Shown here piece by piece: positions 42,825 to 54,355 of a stretch of DNA of 64,000 nucleotides (positions within the stretch are counted from its first letter, which is position 1; each line of letters starts with the position of its first letter). The translations under genes were made by a program, and so were the position numbers. Origin of the DNA: Zygnema cylindricum. Lineage: Eukaryota > Streptophyta > Zygnematophyceae > Zygnematales > Zygnemataceae. The stretch spans positions 62,001 through 126,000 of the forward strand of contig JBBHKE010003504.1 in NCBI GenBank assembly GCA_037447655.1, given 5' to 3'. The notes beneath the pieces are model-generated. The model did no database searches. It had not been told where the DNA came from and was given only the letters and a program-made list of their open reading frames with translations.

Positions 42825-45800
42825 GGTTATGGGCCCACCCTCTAGGGTACCAATCTTTAATGGAACTGGCTTCATATACTGGGAAAGTATGATGATAGGA
42901 GCTCTATGCGAAAAAAGGTTTTGGGGGATAGTGAGTGGACGATTGGGGCGTCCATCAAGTCTTGGAATTCCTCCAGGGTTTAAAGGAAGCAGATTCACCA
43001 GGAAAGAGGATTCACCTTCAACGGACGAAACAAAGGAAGGAGAGGTGGTGGACAAAGGAAAGGAGAAGGAGGCGACCACACCAATAGCAACTGGTTTAGC
43101 ATTCATGTCACCTATTCCGAGGAACGAGGAGAATGATACTGAAGCCTGGGACTTCAACAATATGGCGGCAAAGCACTTCATCCTACGCCATCTCACTCAA
43201 GGACTTGTATGTCCTCATTTGCAGGTAGAGAGGGCATCCGATCTTTGGATGGCTCTCATAGAGATGTACCGAAGTGGTACGATTCAGCAACAACAGTTGG
43301 CTGATCAGAAAGTTAAAGAGTATGTATACAAAGGGGGAAATATGTTGGATTTTTGCAATGAGCTTGCTACACTCTTCATGGAGCTAGAGAGTGCGGGAAA
43401 AGTTTTTAGTGAAAAAGAAAAGGTTAACTGTTTACTAATGAAGTTACCTGATGAGTTCGAGAACACAGTCAACCGTGTGCAGGACTTGCCGGACTCAAGG
43501 TGGATATGGAACTCAGTGGTAGGGATGATTCTCGTTCGAGAGAATACGATTGAGATCCGAAGGGGAGGAAAGAGTGGCCAAGCCTTGGCAACAGCAACTG
43601 ATTGGAGGAACAAGGATTCCCGGAAACCAGTCGGAAACTATGGGGGTAGGGAGCAGAAAAAACAGGTTGACGAGTTCGAACCAAGGGCTCCAAAAGGTTT
43701 ATGTCATTTTTGTAAGAAACCGGGGCACTATATAGCAGAGTGCACTAAGCTAACCGAGATTCGGTTAAAGGAGGGGCAGACCGGTGGTACCCCGAGAGGA
43801 AAGAAAAAGGCCCTTGTCACACAGGTACTTGAGGCGGAATCCGAGGACGAGGACGATGAGCTCCTTTTGGATGAGGAGTTGGAGGCGAAAACTGAGGTTG
43901 AAATTCCACGAAGGCAGAAATGTGCTTACGGTGGATTGAAAGGTGAAGCAGGCTGGATTATAGATTCAGGTGCCTCAATGCACATGTGTAAGGATAGGCA
44001 CTTGTTCACTAAGATAAGAAAGATTCCCACCGTAGAGATAGAGTACGGGGATGGGAGGATAGTCACCACTACTCTTGTAGGATCGGTAGATGTGAAAGTG
44101 TTAGTAGAAGGAAAGACATCCATATTAACATTCTCCGATGTATTGTTTATCCCGGAACTGAACAAAAACCTTATCTCTACATCTGTATTAGATGATAAGG
44201 GTTTTTTTACTAGCACTAGGGAAGGAGTCTTTACTGCTAGTTTTGAGGAGGATGTCTATTTCATTGCTGAGAAAGGTAGCCATGGGATGTTTAGGCTGAT
44301 CTTAAGTAATGAAACGAAGAAACTTTATTATGCTGGTGTTCATGATATTATGATGTGGCATAAGAGGCTTGGGCATGTGAATCTAGATAAGTTAAGAGAG
44401 ATGAAAAAGATGGGAGTGGTGGAAGGGATTCAGTTCAGTGAGAGTGATGATATAAGTGATTGTAGTGGGTGTGCTCAAGGTAAAGCACACAGATTACCCT
44501 TTCCTTAAACAACCACCTACAAGGGAGAAAAACTTCTAGATCTAGTACACACAGATATTTGGGGACCGGCTAGAGTGCCCTCACCGGGGGGGAAGAGATT
44601 TATGATGACTATAACTGATGATTGGTCTCGGTATTCCCGGGTGTATTTTTTGAAAAACAAGTCAGAAGCTGAGGACTGTTTTAGACAATATAAAGCATGG
44701 AGCGAAAAACTCCATGAAACTCCAGTCAAGAGAGTAAGGAGTGACAATGGTGGAGAGTATACTTCTAACCTGTTTGAGGATTTTTTGAGGGAAGATGGGG
44801 TTCAACACCAAAAGACAGTTCCAGAAAATCCGGAACAGAATGGGGTAGCTGAAAGGTTAAATAGAACACTAAGTGATAGTGCTAGAAGTATGTTGTCGGA
44901 TAAGAAGATAGGAAAAAGGTTTTGGGCAGAAGCAATGAATTAAGCTAATTACCTCAAAAATAGAGTTCTTACTTCAGCTATAAAAGATCAAACACCTTAT
45001 GAGAGATGGACAGGCCGGAAACCAGACTTATCTCATTTAAAGGTTTTCGGCAGTCAAGTGTTCAGTCTAGATACTGATCGGTCCAATTGGAAGCTAGATC
45101 CTAAAGGAAAACCGGGATACTTATTAGGATATGATGAAGATGTTAAAGGATATAGAGTTTATGATCTAAAAAGGGAAGATATAATCTTAGTAAAGCATCT
45201 AGTAGTTATGGATGAAGGAAAGTCTGTGGATCCCTTCAAATATACAAATTCAGTAAAAATCAGATTTGAGTCAGAAAATTCCGATGACTTTGAGCTTCTT
45301 CACTATCCAGTTTTTAGAGAAGATGACACTCTTGCAGGAACAAATCAGACCGAAAAGGACTCGGCTGTGGAAACTCCAGTGACAACTCTACCCGAAGCGG
45401 AAGACGTGGTGGAAATTGATTCGGAATCAAGGGATAGGGGAGAAACCGAGTTTGTTCGACAGAATCCACGAGAACCATCTATTCCGGCCTCAAATTTTGA
45501 AGGGGGAAGGAGAAGTAGTAAAAGACTGCAAGAAAAACAGGTTAATAACAAGGTAACAAAACTATCTCATCAAGATGAACCCCAAACTTATGGAGAGGCG
45601 ATGACTTGTCCAGAAAGAAATCGGTGGAAGACAGCCATCAATGAAGAGATGGCCTCAATTATGGCAGCCGATACTTCGGAGCTGGTGGATTGTCCACCTA
45701 ACCGAAAACCAATCGGTTGTAAGTGGGTTTTCAAATTAAAACTGAACCCAGATAACACAATCGAGCGCTACAAGGCCCGACTAGTGGCAAAGGGATTTAC

Positions 45801-46703
45801 ACAAAAGGAGGGAATTGACTACGAGGAAACCTTTGCCCCGGTGGTCAGATTTCCCTCCGTCCGCATACTTCTCAGCCTGGCAGCAGCGGAAGACATGGAA
45901 GTGCACCAGATGGACATCAAAACAGCCTTTTTGCATGGAGAATTGGAAGAGTAGATCTTCATGCGACAACCCGAAGGGTTTGTGGAAGAAGGAGAGGAGA
46001 GTAAGGTATGCCGGCTGATTAAATCTCTTTATGGTTTGAAACAGGCGCCTCGACAGTGGAATAAGAAGCTTGATGAGTTTCTTACGGTCTAAGATATATT
46101 TGGATCAGCTCAGATCACTCAATCTATGTTTTCGAAGATGAGGAAGGTTTTATATTTATTGCAATTTATGTTGATGATTTGCTTGTTTTAAGTAAATCAA
46201 TGGAAAAAATTAATAAACTGAAAATCGATCTTAAGGGGAGATTTGAAATGAAGGATATGGGGGAAGCAAAATATATTTTGGGAGTTCAAGTAGAGAGAGA
46301 CCGAAAAAGAAAAATTATAAGATTGACTCAAAAGGAAGCAATAGGGAACATGCTTGAAAAATTTCAAATGGATAAAGCTAATAGTTGTACAACTCCAATG
46401 GAGTTGAAGAAGGGAAGTAAGGGGAGTGAGGAAGGAGGAGTCATAGTCTTAGACGAGGAATTATCTCCTGAAGAACAGAAGTTCATGCAGACTATCCCTT
46501 ACAGGCAAGTAGTGGGAAGTCTAATCTATTTTATGAATTGTACCCGGCCAGATTTAGCTGCAGCTGTAGGAGTGCTGAGTAGAAGTCTAAATGCTCCCAC
46601 TAAGAAGGATTGGGAGGCAGCTAAGAGAGTTTTTAGATACTTGATAGGAACTAGGGATCTATGGTTGCATTTGGGAGGGGAGAATACTGACATCACTACT
46701 TGA
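42805..46703 (+). pseudogene. Copia gag-pol, nearly intact with stops
   Basis: Frame 42805-44508 carries Gag (KLPDEFENTVNRVQDL block), a CCHC knuckle CHFCKKPGHYIAEC (about 43702-43743), protease WIIDSGASMHMC (about 43954-43989) and the integrase HHCC region (WHKRLGHV..CSGCAQGKAH). After a TAA (44506-44508), the integrase core follows: HTDIWGP, RSDNGGEY, NPEQNGVAERLNRT. Further stops lie at 44941-44943 and 45952-45954. RT has CKWVFKLKLNPDNTIERYKA, IDYEETFAPV, LIKSLYGLKQAP and YVDDLLVL (about 46167-46190), with a frame change near 46090-46170. A TGA at 46701-46703 separates the RNase H part. No rebuilt protein is given here. Confidence 0.93.
42825..42839 (+). other. Primer-binding site, initiator tRNA-Met anticodon arm type
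   Basis: GGTTATGGGCCCACC immediately after the 5' LTR, inside the gag reading frame (VMGPP). Confidence 0.88.
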
Positions 46704-46730
46704 AGTGATGCTAGTTATGGTGATGCTCCG

Positions 46731-47162
46731 ATGAGGAGATGCACTTCTGGATATGTATTATATGTGGGTGATGGGGCTTGCTGTTGGAGTAGCAAACAGC
46801 AAAAGGTCATTGCTCAGTCCACCATGGAGGCTGACTATATGGCCTCTTGCTCTGCTGTAAAAGAATTGATGTGGGTCAAGTCTTTACTTGGTGAACTTGG
46901 TCATCTTAAGAGTGGTGTGCAAAAAATATTTTGTGATAATCAAGCAGCAATCGCTATTTCTGCCAATCTTAAACATCATTTTAAAGCTAAACACATGGAC
47001 ATTAGACTCAGCTTTGTTAGAGAGAAAGTAGAAAATAAAATAATCAGTTTAGAGTACCGACCAGATAGTGAGATGATAGCAGATATGATGACCAAACCTG
47101 TGCCTTCCCCTAAGCTAATTTTCTGCAGGGAGAAGTGTGGTCTGAAATTAAAGATTGACTAG
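46731..47162 (+). CDS. Copia RNase H domain, 3' part
   Basis: RRCTSGYVLYVGDGACCWSS, STMEADYMAS, CDNQAAIAI, HMDIRLSFVREK and IADMMTKPVPSP, ending at TAG 47160-47162. Upstream it is separated only by the TGA at 46701. Confidence 0.85.
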   Translation: MRRCTSGYVLYVGDGACCWSSKQQKVIAQSTMEADYMASCSAVKELMWVKSLLGELGHLKSGVQKIFCDNQAAIAISANLKHHFKAKHMDIRLSFVREKVENKIISLEYRPDSEMIADMMTKPVPSPKLIFCREKCGLKLKID

Positions 47163-47175
47163 AAAATAAGGGGAG
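47163..47175 (+). other. Polypurine tract
   Basis: AAAATAAGGGGAG immediately before the 3' LTR. Confidence 0.85.
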
Positions 47176-48223
47176 TGTAGAAATTAATGGTTTTGAGTAT
47201 TTTCTAGGTCTGAATAGAAAGAAAGAAGCCGAGGCAGTCTACCTCTAACTTCTCTCTCCAACTCTCAAACTTGTCGCAGTCACTGAGAAATTGGAGAGGA
47301 AGCTAGAGCCATGGCTACCTAGGCTATCTTGAGGTTTACGGGAAATTTATATTAGTTCGAGTTTATTTATTTAAAAGGAATGTGCCAGCGGCAGGAATTG
47401 ATCCTTGTACCCACCGGCCGGCAGACAGGGATTAGCCGGTAGCCTTAGCCGTTAAGTCTAGGAGTCATGATACGTAGTATATAGTTTGATAGTTATTTAA
47501 ATATGGATACGTACGATTATTCATTTAACTATAATAGATTACAGGATACATAGATCCGGTAATATATGAAGTACGGATTACGGTACAAACTATAAATCAA
47601 TACCGCGCATTTGTTTCGTAAATGAAACAAATACCGCACATGTATTTATTACGGCTACGATTAAATTAGATTCTAATCGGACGGCCGCAATTAGCGCCGA
47701 GATCGCGGAGGAAGTTTTCGGCGGTTTGTCGCCATCGCCACATCGGATGACGCGTGGCGAAATTACATCGGATCGTGGAATCCCCGGAGATTATGGCATC
47801 GAATCCGGATATGACATGTGTCGACATTTAGGCCTTGTCGTACAATGTCCGTACCTAAAGTACACCGGCAGCTGTACATTTGCGTACAGAACTCAATTCT
47901 GATTGGTTCCATACATCAGTAGATAGAGTCTGTGAGAGAGATAAGACTTAGAAAAATTAGGAGATAGGACCCTCTCTCCCAGAGAGCTTCTGTACAAAAG
48001 GTCATCTTTGACCCTCCATAACTTACTGCTCAGGGGAGCAAATTCAGCGATTCTTTTTGCTATCGACTCAGGGGAGTCTTGTCTTCACAGGGGTGAAGGT
48101 GGTCAGAGTTTTTGTCTGCCAGGGTGGCAGTTATTTTTGCTTAAACACAAAGGGGTCAGGATTATCCTAGAGGCTTCTTGGAAGCTGTCCACTCTGAGGA
48201 CTTATGGAGGTCTCAGAGTTTCA
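47176..48223 (+). repeat. 3' LTR of copia element
   Basis: 1048 bp, same length as the 5' LTR. Most differences between the LTRs are transitions. Confidence 0.95.
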
Positions 48224-48228
48224 CCTCC
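48224..48228 (+). repeat. Target-site duplication CCTCC (right)
   Basis: Direct copy of 41772-41776. The host ORF resumes here with CCTCCCACGCCGACTAGGGA. Confidence 0.92.
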
Positions 48229-49059
48229 CACGCCGACTAGGGAGAGAGCCATTCTAATGGCTCCTCCGCATCCTCAACCTATATACCCGGTTGAGCATCC
48301 CGATTGGTATTTTCCTCCTCCAACGGGAGGGGAGGAAATGGACAGTTTCGTGCCTCGACCGGCACATTATATTCCGGTTGCCGAATGGCCGAAACATTGG
48401 AGGTATGGTGAACCCTAACCCCTAAACCCGGAAGCGAATCCTTTTCCGCAAATTCTTGACACCCCCCCCGATCTCACCGCACATCCAACATGGTTTTTTA
48501 TCTCCCTTGAGGACCGAGGCTCGACCTTTGCCCACGAAAGGCAATTTGATCCGGCGGATCCCCGGATAACTTGGGTTGTTCGTCGGGAGGACAGTTTTCG
48601 GGTAAATGTACCGGAGTTGCTACGTCATCATCCGTGGGATCCCCAGTTATACAACATCCTAAAATATTGTCGATTAACTCCTGAGGTATTTGCTCTCCAA
48701 GATGCTCGTACGACGATATTGCAAAAATGTCGCAATGTCAGAGTGCCACGCTCTCGCCTTTGGGAAATACAAAAGGTTCCGCCACCGTTAAGGCCACCTT
48801 CACCTCTGAGAGGAGAGGATTTGCCTTTAATAATCGCGGCACTCACTCAATAACTAGTGGCTCAACAAGAACAAATAAGAGCGGATCGAGAGCAATTGAT
48901 GAGGCTCACACGGGCATTGTCAAAAAAAAAACGGTAATTGGTATGTATTTTTTACTAACACTTACTCCACTATATCACTTCCCATGTTTCACCCACTCAC
49001 TTACTTGTTTAACATTTTTTTTTGTCACTTGTGGTATGTTTGACATTGCGACGTCTTCA

Positions 49060-49216
49060 ACTCGTTGCTGAATCAGCGACGACAATCTGTCGTCGCTGAA
49101 TCGGCAACGACATTCTGTCGTCGCTAAGTCTTGAAATGGCTCCAGTTAACTAAACCAACGACGACTTACAATGGTCGCTGACTTTAGCAATGACTGCAGG
49201 TCGTCGCTAAACCAAA
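49060..49216. repeat. Array of AGCGACGAC..GTCGTCGCT hairpins, left of transposase
   Basis: At least three inverted repeats, for example AGCGACGAC-AATCT-GTCGTCGCT at 49075-49097. The same motif occurs on the right side (51340-52010 and 53030-53115), so it probably marks subterminal transposase sites. Confidence 0.65.
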
Positions 49217-49347
49217 TTTTATATGATATATATACATTTTTTTATATGAATTAGGACTGACATGTTTTTTTGTTTTTTTTTTTTTCCTTTCTTTTCGTTG
49301 CAAAATATCAAAAAGCAAGTTGGTGGTGAAAAGGCCGGGTTGCGACA

Positions 49348-51018
49348 TTGAGAAACATACGAGCGACGACACATACTTTGTCGTCTGCGGGATTTGGACG
49401 AAGAAGTGTGGTGGTGACAAAGGCACTGCCGGGTAGGGGGAGGAAGGAATTTCCATGGGTGACACCAGTGCACTCGGAATTGGTGGAAGAGTTTTACTGC
49501 TTCAAGAAAGCAAGTATGAAAATGTCGCAAACCATTGTACGGACCATGGCAGTTCATATCATTAAATGTATGAAGGAGGAGAATAGGAGACTATTCATCG
49601 ACAAAAACGGTAATGAGATAAAAATGAAAATGACAAAACGATGGACTCAAAGGTTTTGCGAAAAACATAATATTGTGACGAGGGCTCAAAAAGGCAAGTT
49701 ACAATTAAGCCCGGAGAAGGAGGAATACATCGAAAAAACAGTTGCATATCACATGGGCGAATTAAAAAGAGGATTTTTATCAAGTAAGTTTTTTGAACAT
49801 TTGTACAACTCATTGCTATATGCTGTAATATATGTTACATTTATTTTTTTAAATTGTACCATCATTTTTTTCGTGTTGTGTTTTTCTTACACTTTTATGT
49901 GTTATTATCATTATAGGTCGCTATAGCGAGGATCTAATTGAAAACAGGGACGAGAGCCTCGTGATTGTAAATATGGATAACAAAAACACGTTGGTTTTTC
50001 GCGGGGATGAGGTGGTTAAATACGCGAATGTTGCCTGAGGTGGAGAATCGATGACTTTGATGGTTCGATCACGGGCGGAGTGAACGCTCGAATTCAATCT
50101 CCTATGTTAATCTTCGCCAACAAGTTCTGTAATTACCCGATCAAGGGCATCCACGATGACATACCAGGTGTTTTTCTTTCCATATGAATCTTTTTCCTTA
50201 TAAATATTGACTTTATTGTCTCACTTATTCTCCCTTGTACTCCACACCCAAAATATTATATATGGAGTGATATGTTGTTTATATTGATTTCTCCCTATAC
50301 ACTTGTCGCCCTCTCTCTCCCTCCCTCACTCAATATCTTTTCCCACTCTCTTGTGTAGGAGTTTGTTATCGTACCGAGCCGAAAGGTTGGGACGACACGA
50401 TGGTCTTCCCGCAATGGATCGCAAAACTGAGGTCATACCAAGGGGACCGGGATGGGCGTGAAAAGGTTATATTTGTGGACAATTGGGGCGGTCATAACAT
50501 GTCCAAGGAATTAAACACCGCTTTACACGCAAAGAGAACAACACTCCATGTTTTTCCTCCGTGTGCAACGCATTTAGTGCAACCTGACGATTCATTTGTA
50601 ATTTCTAAAATCAAAGAGGTGTGGTCAAGAAAATGGGAAGATTGGAAGATCAAGGGGGTAGAGAGCCACAAGTGGTATTTACCTAGGGGCCAAAATGGTC
50701 TGGTAAGTTAGTTGGACCGGGGAAAGCCTTTTTCTTAAAGTTGGCACGCGATTCGATACGAGAAGTGAACGAAATGAAGGACAAAAATGGCACGCGATAT
50801 GCACGCAAGGCAATGATCCAATGTGGATTGTCATTTAAGGAGGGCAAATGGGAGGAGAGCATGCTTACGCAAGAGTTGCAAGTCATAATTATGAAATGGC
50901 GAAATCATTTCGACGGCGACGAGGTGCCACCTCCTTCGGTTCCTGCACGGGGTCTACTCCAACTCCTTCGGAGGCCGACATTCAAGAGGATGAAGCCAGT
51001 CATGACGAAGACTTAGAG
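49348..51018 (+). pseudogene. DDE-superfamily transposase (pogo/CENP-B-like), decayed
   Basis: Three exons: about 49348-49783, 49917-50167 and 50359 to about 51018, joined by GT..AG introns in compatible phase. Exon 1 has helix-rich KRWTQRFCEKHNIVTR, like a CENP-B/pogo DNA-binding part. Exon 2 has IENRDESLVIVNMDN with the first Asp and FRGDEVVKYANV. Exon 3 has FVDNWGGHN with the second Asp and HLVQPDDSFVISKIKEVW with the third. A downstream piece encodes GKAFFLKLARDSIREVN. Lesions: TGA at 50036-50038, a frame change near 50065-50080 and another near 50690. It would have cut and pasted the transposon. Related DDE proteins are common in oomycetes and some plants and algae. Confidence 0.82.
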
Positions 51019-51089
51019 GAAAACAATGATTATGAGGCACTTTTTAGAGAGGTGGTTTACTTAGGAGTGGCGGTATAATGGATAATAGG

Positions 51090-51340
51090 TCGTTTGCATA
51101 ACTTTTTAGTAATATTGTGTGTTTTTTTTTTTTTTAGTTTTTTTATTAATAGGTTAATACATTCACTTTTCTTTTATTGCAATATGCAGTATACATTGTA
51201 TTTCTTTCTTTCACGTTGAATATTATATATCCCTCTTTCATTTTCTGTTTTCATATTGTTTATGATACCTGAATGGCCTTTAATGTGGATGAAATGTATT
51301 TGTAGTGAATGTGTAAATTCGTATCTATGTTTGGAGTTTC
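51090..51340. other. Transposon 3' flank, no gene
   Basis: T-rich sequence after the transposase, without coding signature. Confidence 0.4.
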
Positions 51341-51445
51341 ATGCTCCCATTCAGCGATGACACATTGTGGTCGCCCATTGGCCGAATGTGAAATAAACCA
51401 TTCAGCGACGACATAACATCGTCGCTAGATGGTAAATATTATATT
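51340..51445. repeat. GCGACGA hairpins, right of transposase
   Basis: CATTCAGCGACGACATAACATCGTCGCTAG-type inverted repeats at about 51352-51385 and 51403-51428. Confidence 0.6.
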
Positions 51446-51721
51446 ATGACATAAAGACAACAACGATAAGACAGGCAGTGATATCAAATAGCGAAAAAAT
51501 GTCATGGAAAGGATCATAAATATATAAAATTAATGGGATAGAGACGAATAGGAAAATGGAGAATAAAAAATAAAAAATTTGAATCATAAAAACACAAGTC
51601 GGATAACATGAGGGCAAGATGGTCGGTTATTATGGTTAAGTTCAAAAGTAAACGTAGATGAAAATTAGGGGACAAATAATAATGTGATGGAGAAATGGAT
51701 CGCGATATCTTGTGTTGACTA

Positions 51722-52060
51722 AATGTCGGTGCTGAATGGTGAAAAAGTCATACATGGCGTTGAGCGATGAGACGTTCTCGTCGTTGACTGGCAGGAAAGT
51801 AACACATACCATCCAGCGACGAGACAGTCTCGTCGCTAATTACCTCTAGGGAGACAGATAGACAGTAAAAAGAGAGAACGACATATTTTGTTCACACAAT
51901 GTCGGTGCTGAATGGTGAAAAAGTCAAACATGCCATAGAGCGACGAGACATTCTCGTCGTTGACAGGCAGGAAGGCCACACATACCATCCAGCGACGAGT
52001 TAGTCTCGTCACTAATTAACTCTAAGGAGACAGATAGACAGTAAAAAAAGAGAATTACAG
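51722..52060. repeat. Tandem repeat of about 176 bp (two copies) with hairpins
   Basis: Copies start at GTCGGTGCTGAATGGTGAAA, 51725 and 51901. Each holds AGCGACGAGAC/GTCTCGTCGCT-type inverted repeats (perfect at 51815-51837) and ends with GGGAGACAGATAGACAGTAA-like sequence. Confidence 0.8.
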
Positions 52061-52660
52061 GGATAAAATATATAATAAAATGAAAAAAGAATGACAATGG
52101 TAAATAAAAATAGTGAGAGAGAACAATCAGACGTTTGTCAACCAACATAGTTTTGGGTGTTCACAAACTTCATGGCATGTATCATTTATCATTTACAAAA
52201 CACAGAGCAATAAAATCATAGCACCTGTTATTACAACAAAGTGAAAATGATTTACAATTTTAAAAATATTATTCAAAATACACTTTGATATAAATTCAAT
52301 CCCTTTTCCCTAAGAATGACAATGCGGTACACCGTAAAAAAACTATAATATGTACAACCCAATTCGTCATTTTCAAATAAAAATAAAATATTAGTCTACA
52401 TTAAAGAAATGTACATCGCACCTGAGAATTATCCTGTGTAAACTATGGTAGTAAAATAATATTTTACAAGTCATGTACAAATTTGTTTGGAAGACCTAAT
52501 ATTAAATGCAATAATATAGAGTCGATGACATGTCCACAATCCATGCATTTGTTCCTCCATCGCAATCAGCCGCCTCAATGACATTCTGAGCCTAAAACAA
52601 AGAAAAAAATACAACAACGGGGTTAGTTTAAAAAATTAATGTCAAAACGTGTAATTGTAA
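52061..52660. other. No gene recognised
   Basis: AT-rich sequence with no family signature on either strand. Confidence 0.4.
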
Positions 52661-52669
52661 TGGTGAAGT

Positions 52670-53440
52670 TTACGAGAGAGGGAGAGGGGAAAGGTGAAAG
52701 AAACGGAGAGGAAAAGGGAGAGGGAGAGAGGGAGGGAGGTAGTGCGGCAGATGAAGAGGGTGAGAGGGAGAGGAAAGGGGAATGTGGGTGGGAGAGATAA
52801 TTGCATATCAAAGGATGGGGAGAGGGAATGGGAGAGAGAGAGGAAAGTAATGCAGCATATGGAAAATGAAAGTGAAAGCGAGAGGGCGAGAGAGAGAGTA
52901 GATAAAGTAGTGGGAAGAAAAAGGTAGAGATAACGGCAGTTTGAGGGAAGGGGAGAGGAAATGGTAGAGGGGGAGTGAGAAAAAGGAAAAACTCGACAGG
53001 ATAGGTAGAAGAGGACGGAAAAATAAACATGCCATTCAGCGACGACGTGTTACTGTCGTTGAATGATACTATAGTAATATATTCCATTCAGCAACGATAC
53101 AGCCTCGTCGCCGATTACCATAAAGGAGAGACAAACACACAATATAAAAACGAGAGATTCAATGACCCTAAACAACAAAAAATCATAACGATAGAGTGAC
53201 AAAAAAAAAAAAAAAAAAAGAGAGATGAAACAGATCGAGAGAGTAGGAAGATGGAGAGGAGAGGATAGAGATAGTGCGGCAAATCTAGAGGGTGAAAACG
53301 ATAATGAAAGGGAGAGGGAGAGAGAGAGGGAGAAAGAGAGGGAAATAGCGTTTGTAAGAGAAAGAGAGAAGGGCGAGAAAGAGGGAGGGAAAGAGAGTGG
53401 GAATGGAGATAGATTGGAAGTATGAGAGTGAGGTAGAGGG
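52670..53440. repeat. Purine-rich (GAGAGG)n tract
   Basis: Two blocks of GAGAGAGGGAGAG-type sequence (52670-52990 and 53215-53440), separated by more GCGACGA hairpin-like motifs (53036-53115) and A(18) near 53203. ORFs on both strands here are compositional. Confidence 0.8.
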
Positions 53441-54350
53441 AGAGGGCATAAAGGTGAGAGAGCACATTTCACAAACCCTCAATAAAAAAACTCGGAGGTC
53501 AGCATAGATAGATTCGAGAGAAAATAGAGCGTGAAAGAGGGGCGGTGGCAATGGAAAGGTAAATAGAGTGACGCGCCATATACAGAGGGAGAAGGAGCCG
53601 CCACATGCGACCTCGAATCTATCGAAATGAAATAAAGATGGCGGCAATATGTTCACTTGCTTCTTCATGAAACGAATGAGAATCTGTTCTTTTGCCAAAA
53701 TGACGGCGTGGTGTCTGTTGAAAAGAGGTAATTATTAGTTCACTTCCCTATTTTAGTTTTGTTTTAAAGAAAGAGAGTGAGGATCAAAGGCGCGCCATGG
53801 CTGCCGCCATATTTAGAAAGTGGCAGTTTTTGCAGATAAGGGTATTTTGGATAAAATGATGCTTTTTATTCTATTTATTTTAATTCATTCACTGTAATTT
53901 GTGGTCCATTGTCACTTCGACCCCTTATCAACATATATATTAATTCTAATTGGGAGTGAAATGACATATAAACAACATATAAAAATAAGCATTTACGCTA
54001 TATTCGTTCGTTGCATCGAAATAGAGTACATATTGACGCTAATTGGACAAAATACATGTTATAGTGTTTATACAACTAAACAGGAATAGTTCACATGAAG
54101 TAAGAGTACGCAGTTTCTAGACGGTTTACGTGGACGTGAAAAAAAAATAGTTCACTTCTTTAACTGTAAAATCATTACTTATGTCATGCCGTAAGACGTC
54201 GACGGGTATGGTGATTAAATCGTGTACTAATTGAGGTTTCGGTGACGTCACAGGTACATATCCGAGAGTACAACTAGAGATTCGTACGGGACAAAGGTCG
54301 AAATATACTCTCGTACGGCACCACAGGAACACGATGTGAAATCAGCGTGG
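53441..54350. other. No gene recognised
   Basis: AT-rich host or transposon DNA up to the copia target site AACTG. Confidence 0.4.
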
Positions 54351-54355
54351 AACTG
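54351..54355. repeat. Target-site duplication AACTG (left)
   Basis: Identical to 60724-60728, directly outside the LTRs. Confidence 0.92.

Larger units (their letters stand above)
41777..48223 (+). mobile_element. Full-length Ty1/copia retrotransposon (6447 bp)
   Basis: Two 1048-bp LTRs (41777-42824 and 47176-48223), PBS, gag-pol in copia order (Gag, protease, integrase, RT, RNase H), polypurine tract and a 5-bp CCTCC duplication. The LTRs differ at about two dozen positions by eye, so the insertion is not very recent. The coding region has a few stops and one frame change. It landed in the copy 2 350-codon ORF. Confidence 0.97.
41439..48937 (+). pseudogene. 350-residue ORF, copy 2, broken and split by copia
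   Basis: The left piece is 41439-41776 and the right piece 48224-48937. Compared with copy 1 it has an indel near 41483 (GGTGGGGGG), a TAA at 41581-41583, a stop at 48417-48419 and a TAA at 48850-48852. The 5-bp CCTCC duplicated by the copia insertion marks the break. Confidence 0.75.

Noticed and set aside
52623-53698. Long Ser/Leu/Phe-rich minus-strand ORFs
   Set aside because: Translation of a GAGAGG purine-rich tract; many frames open, no family motif.
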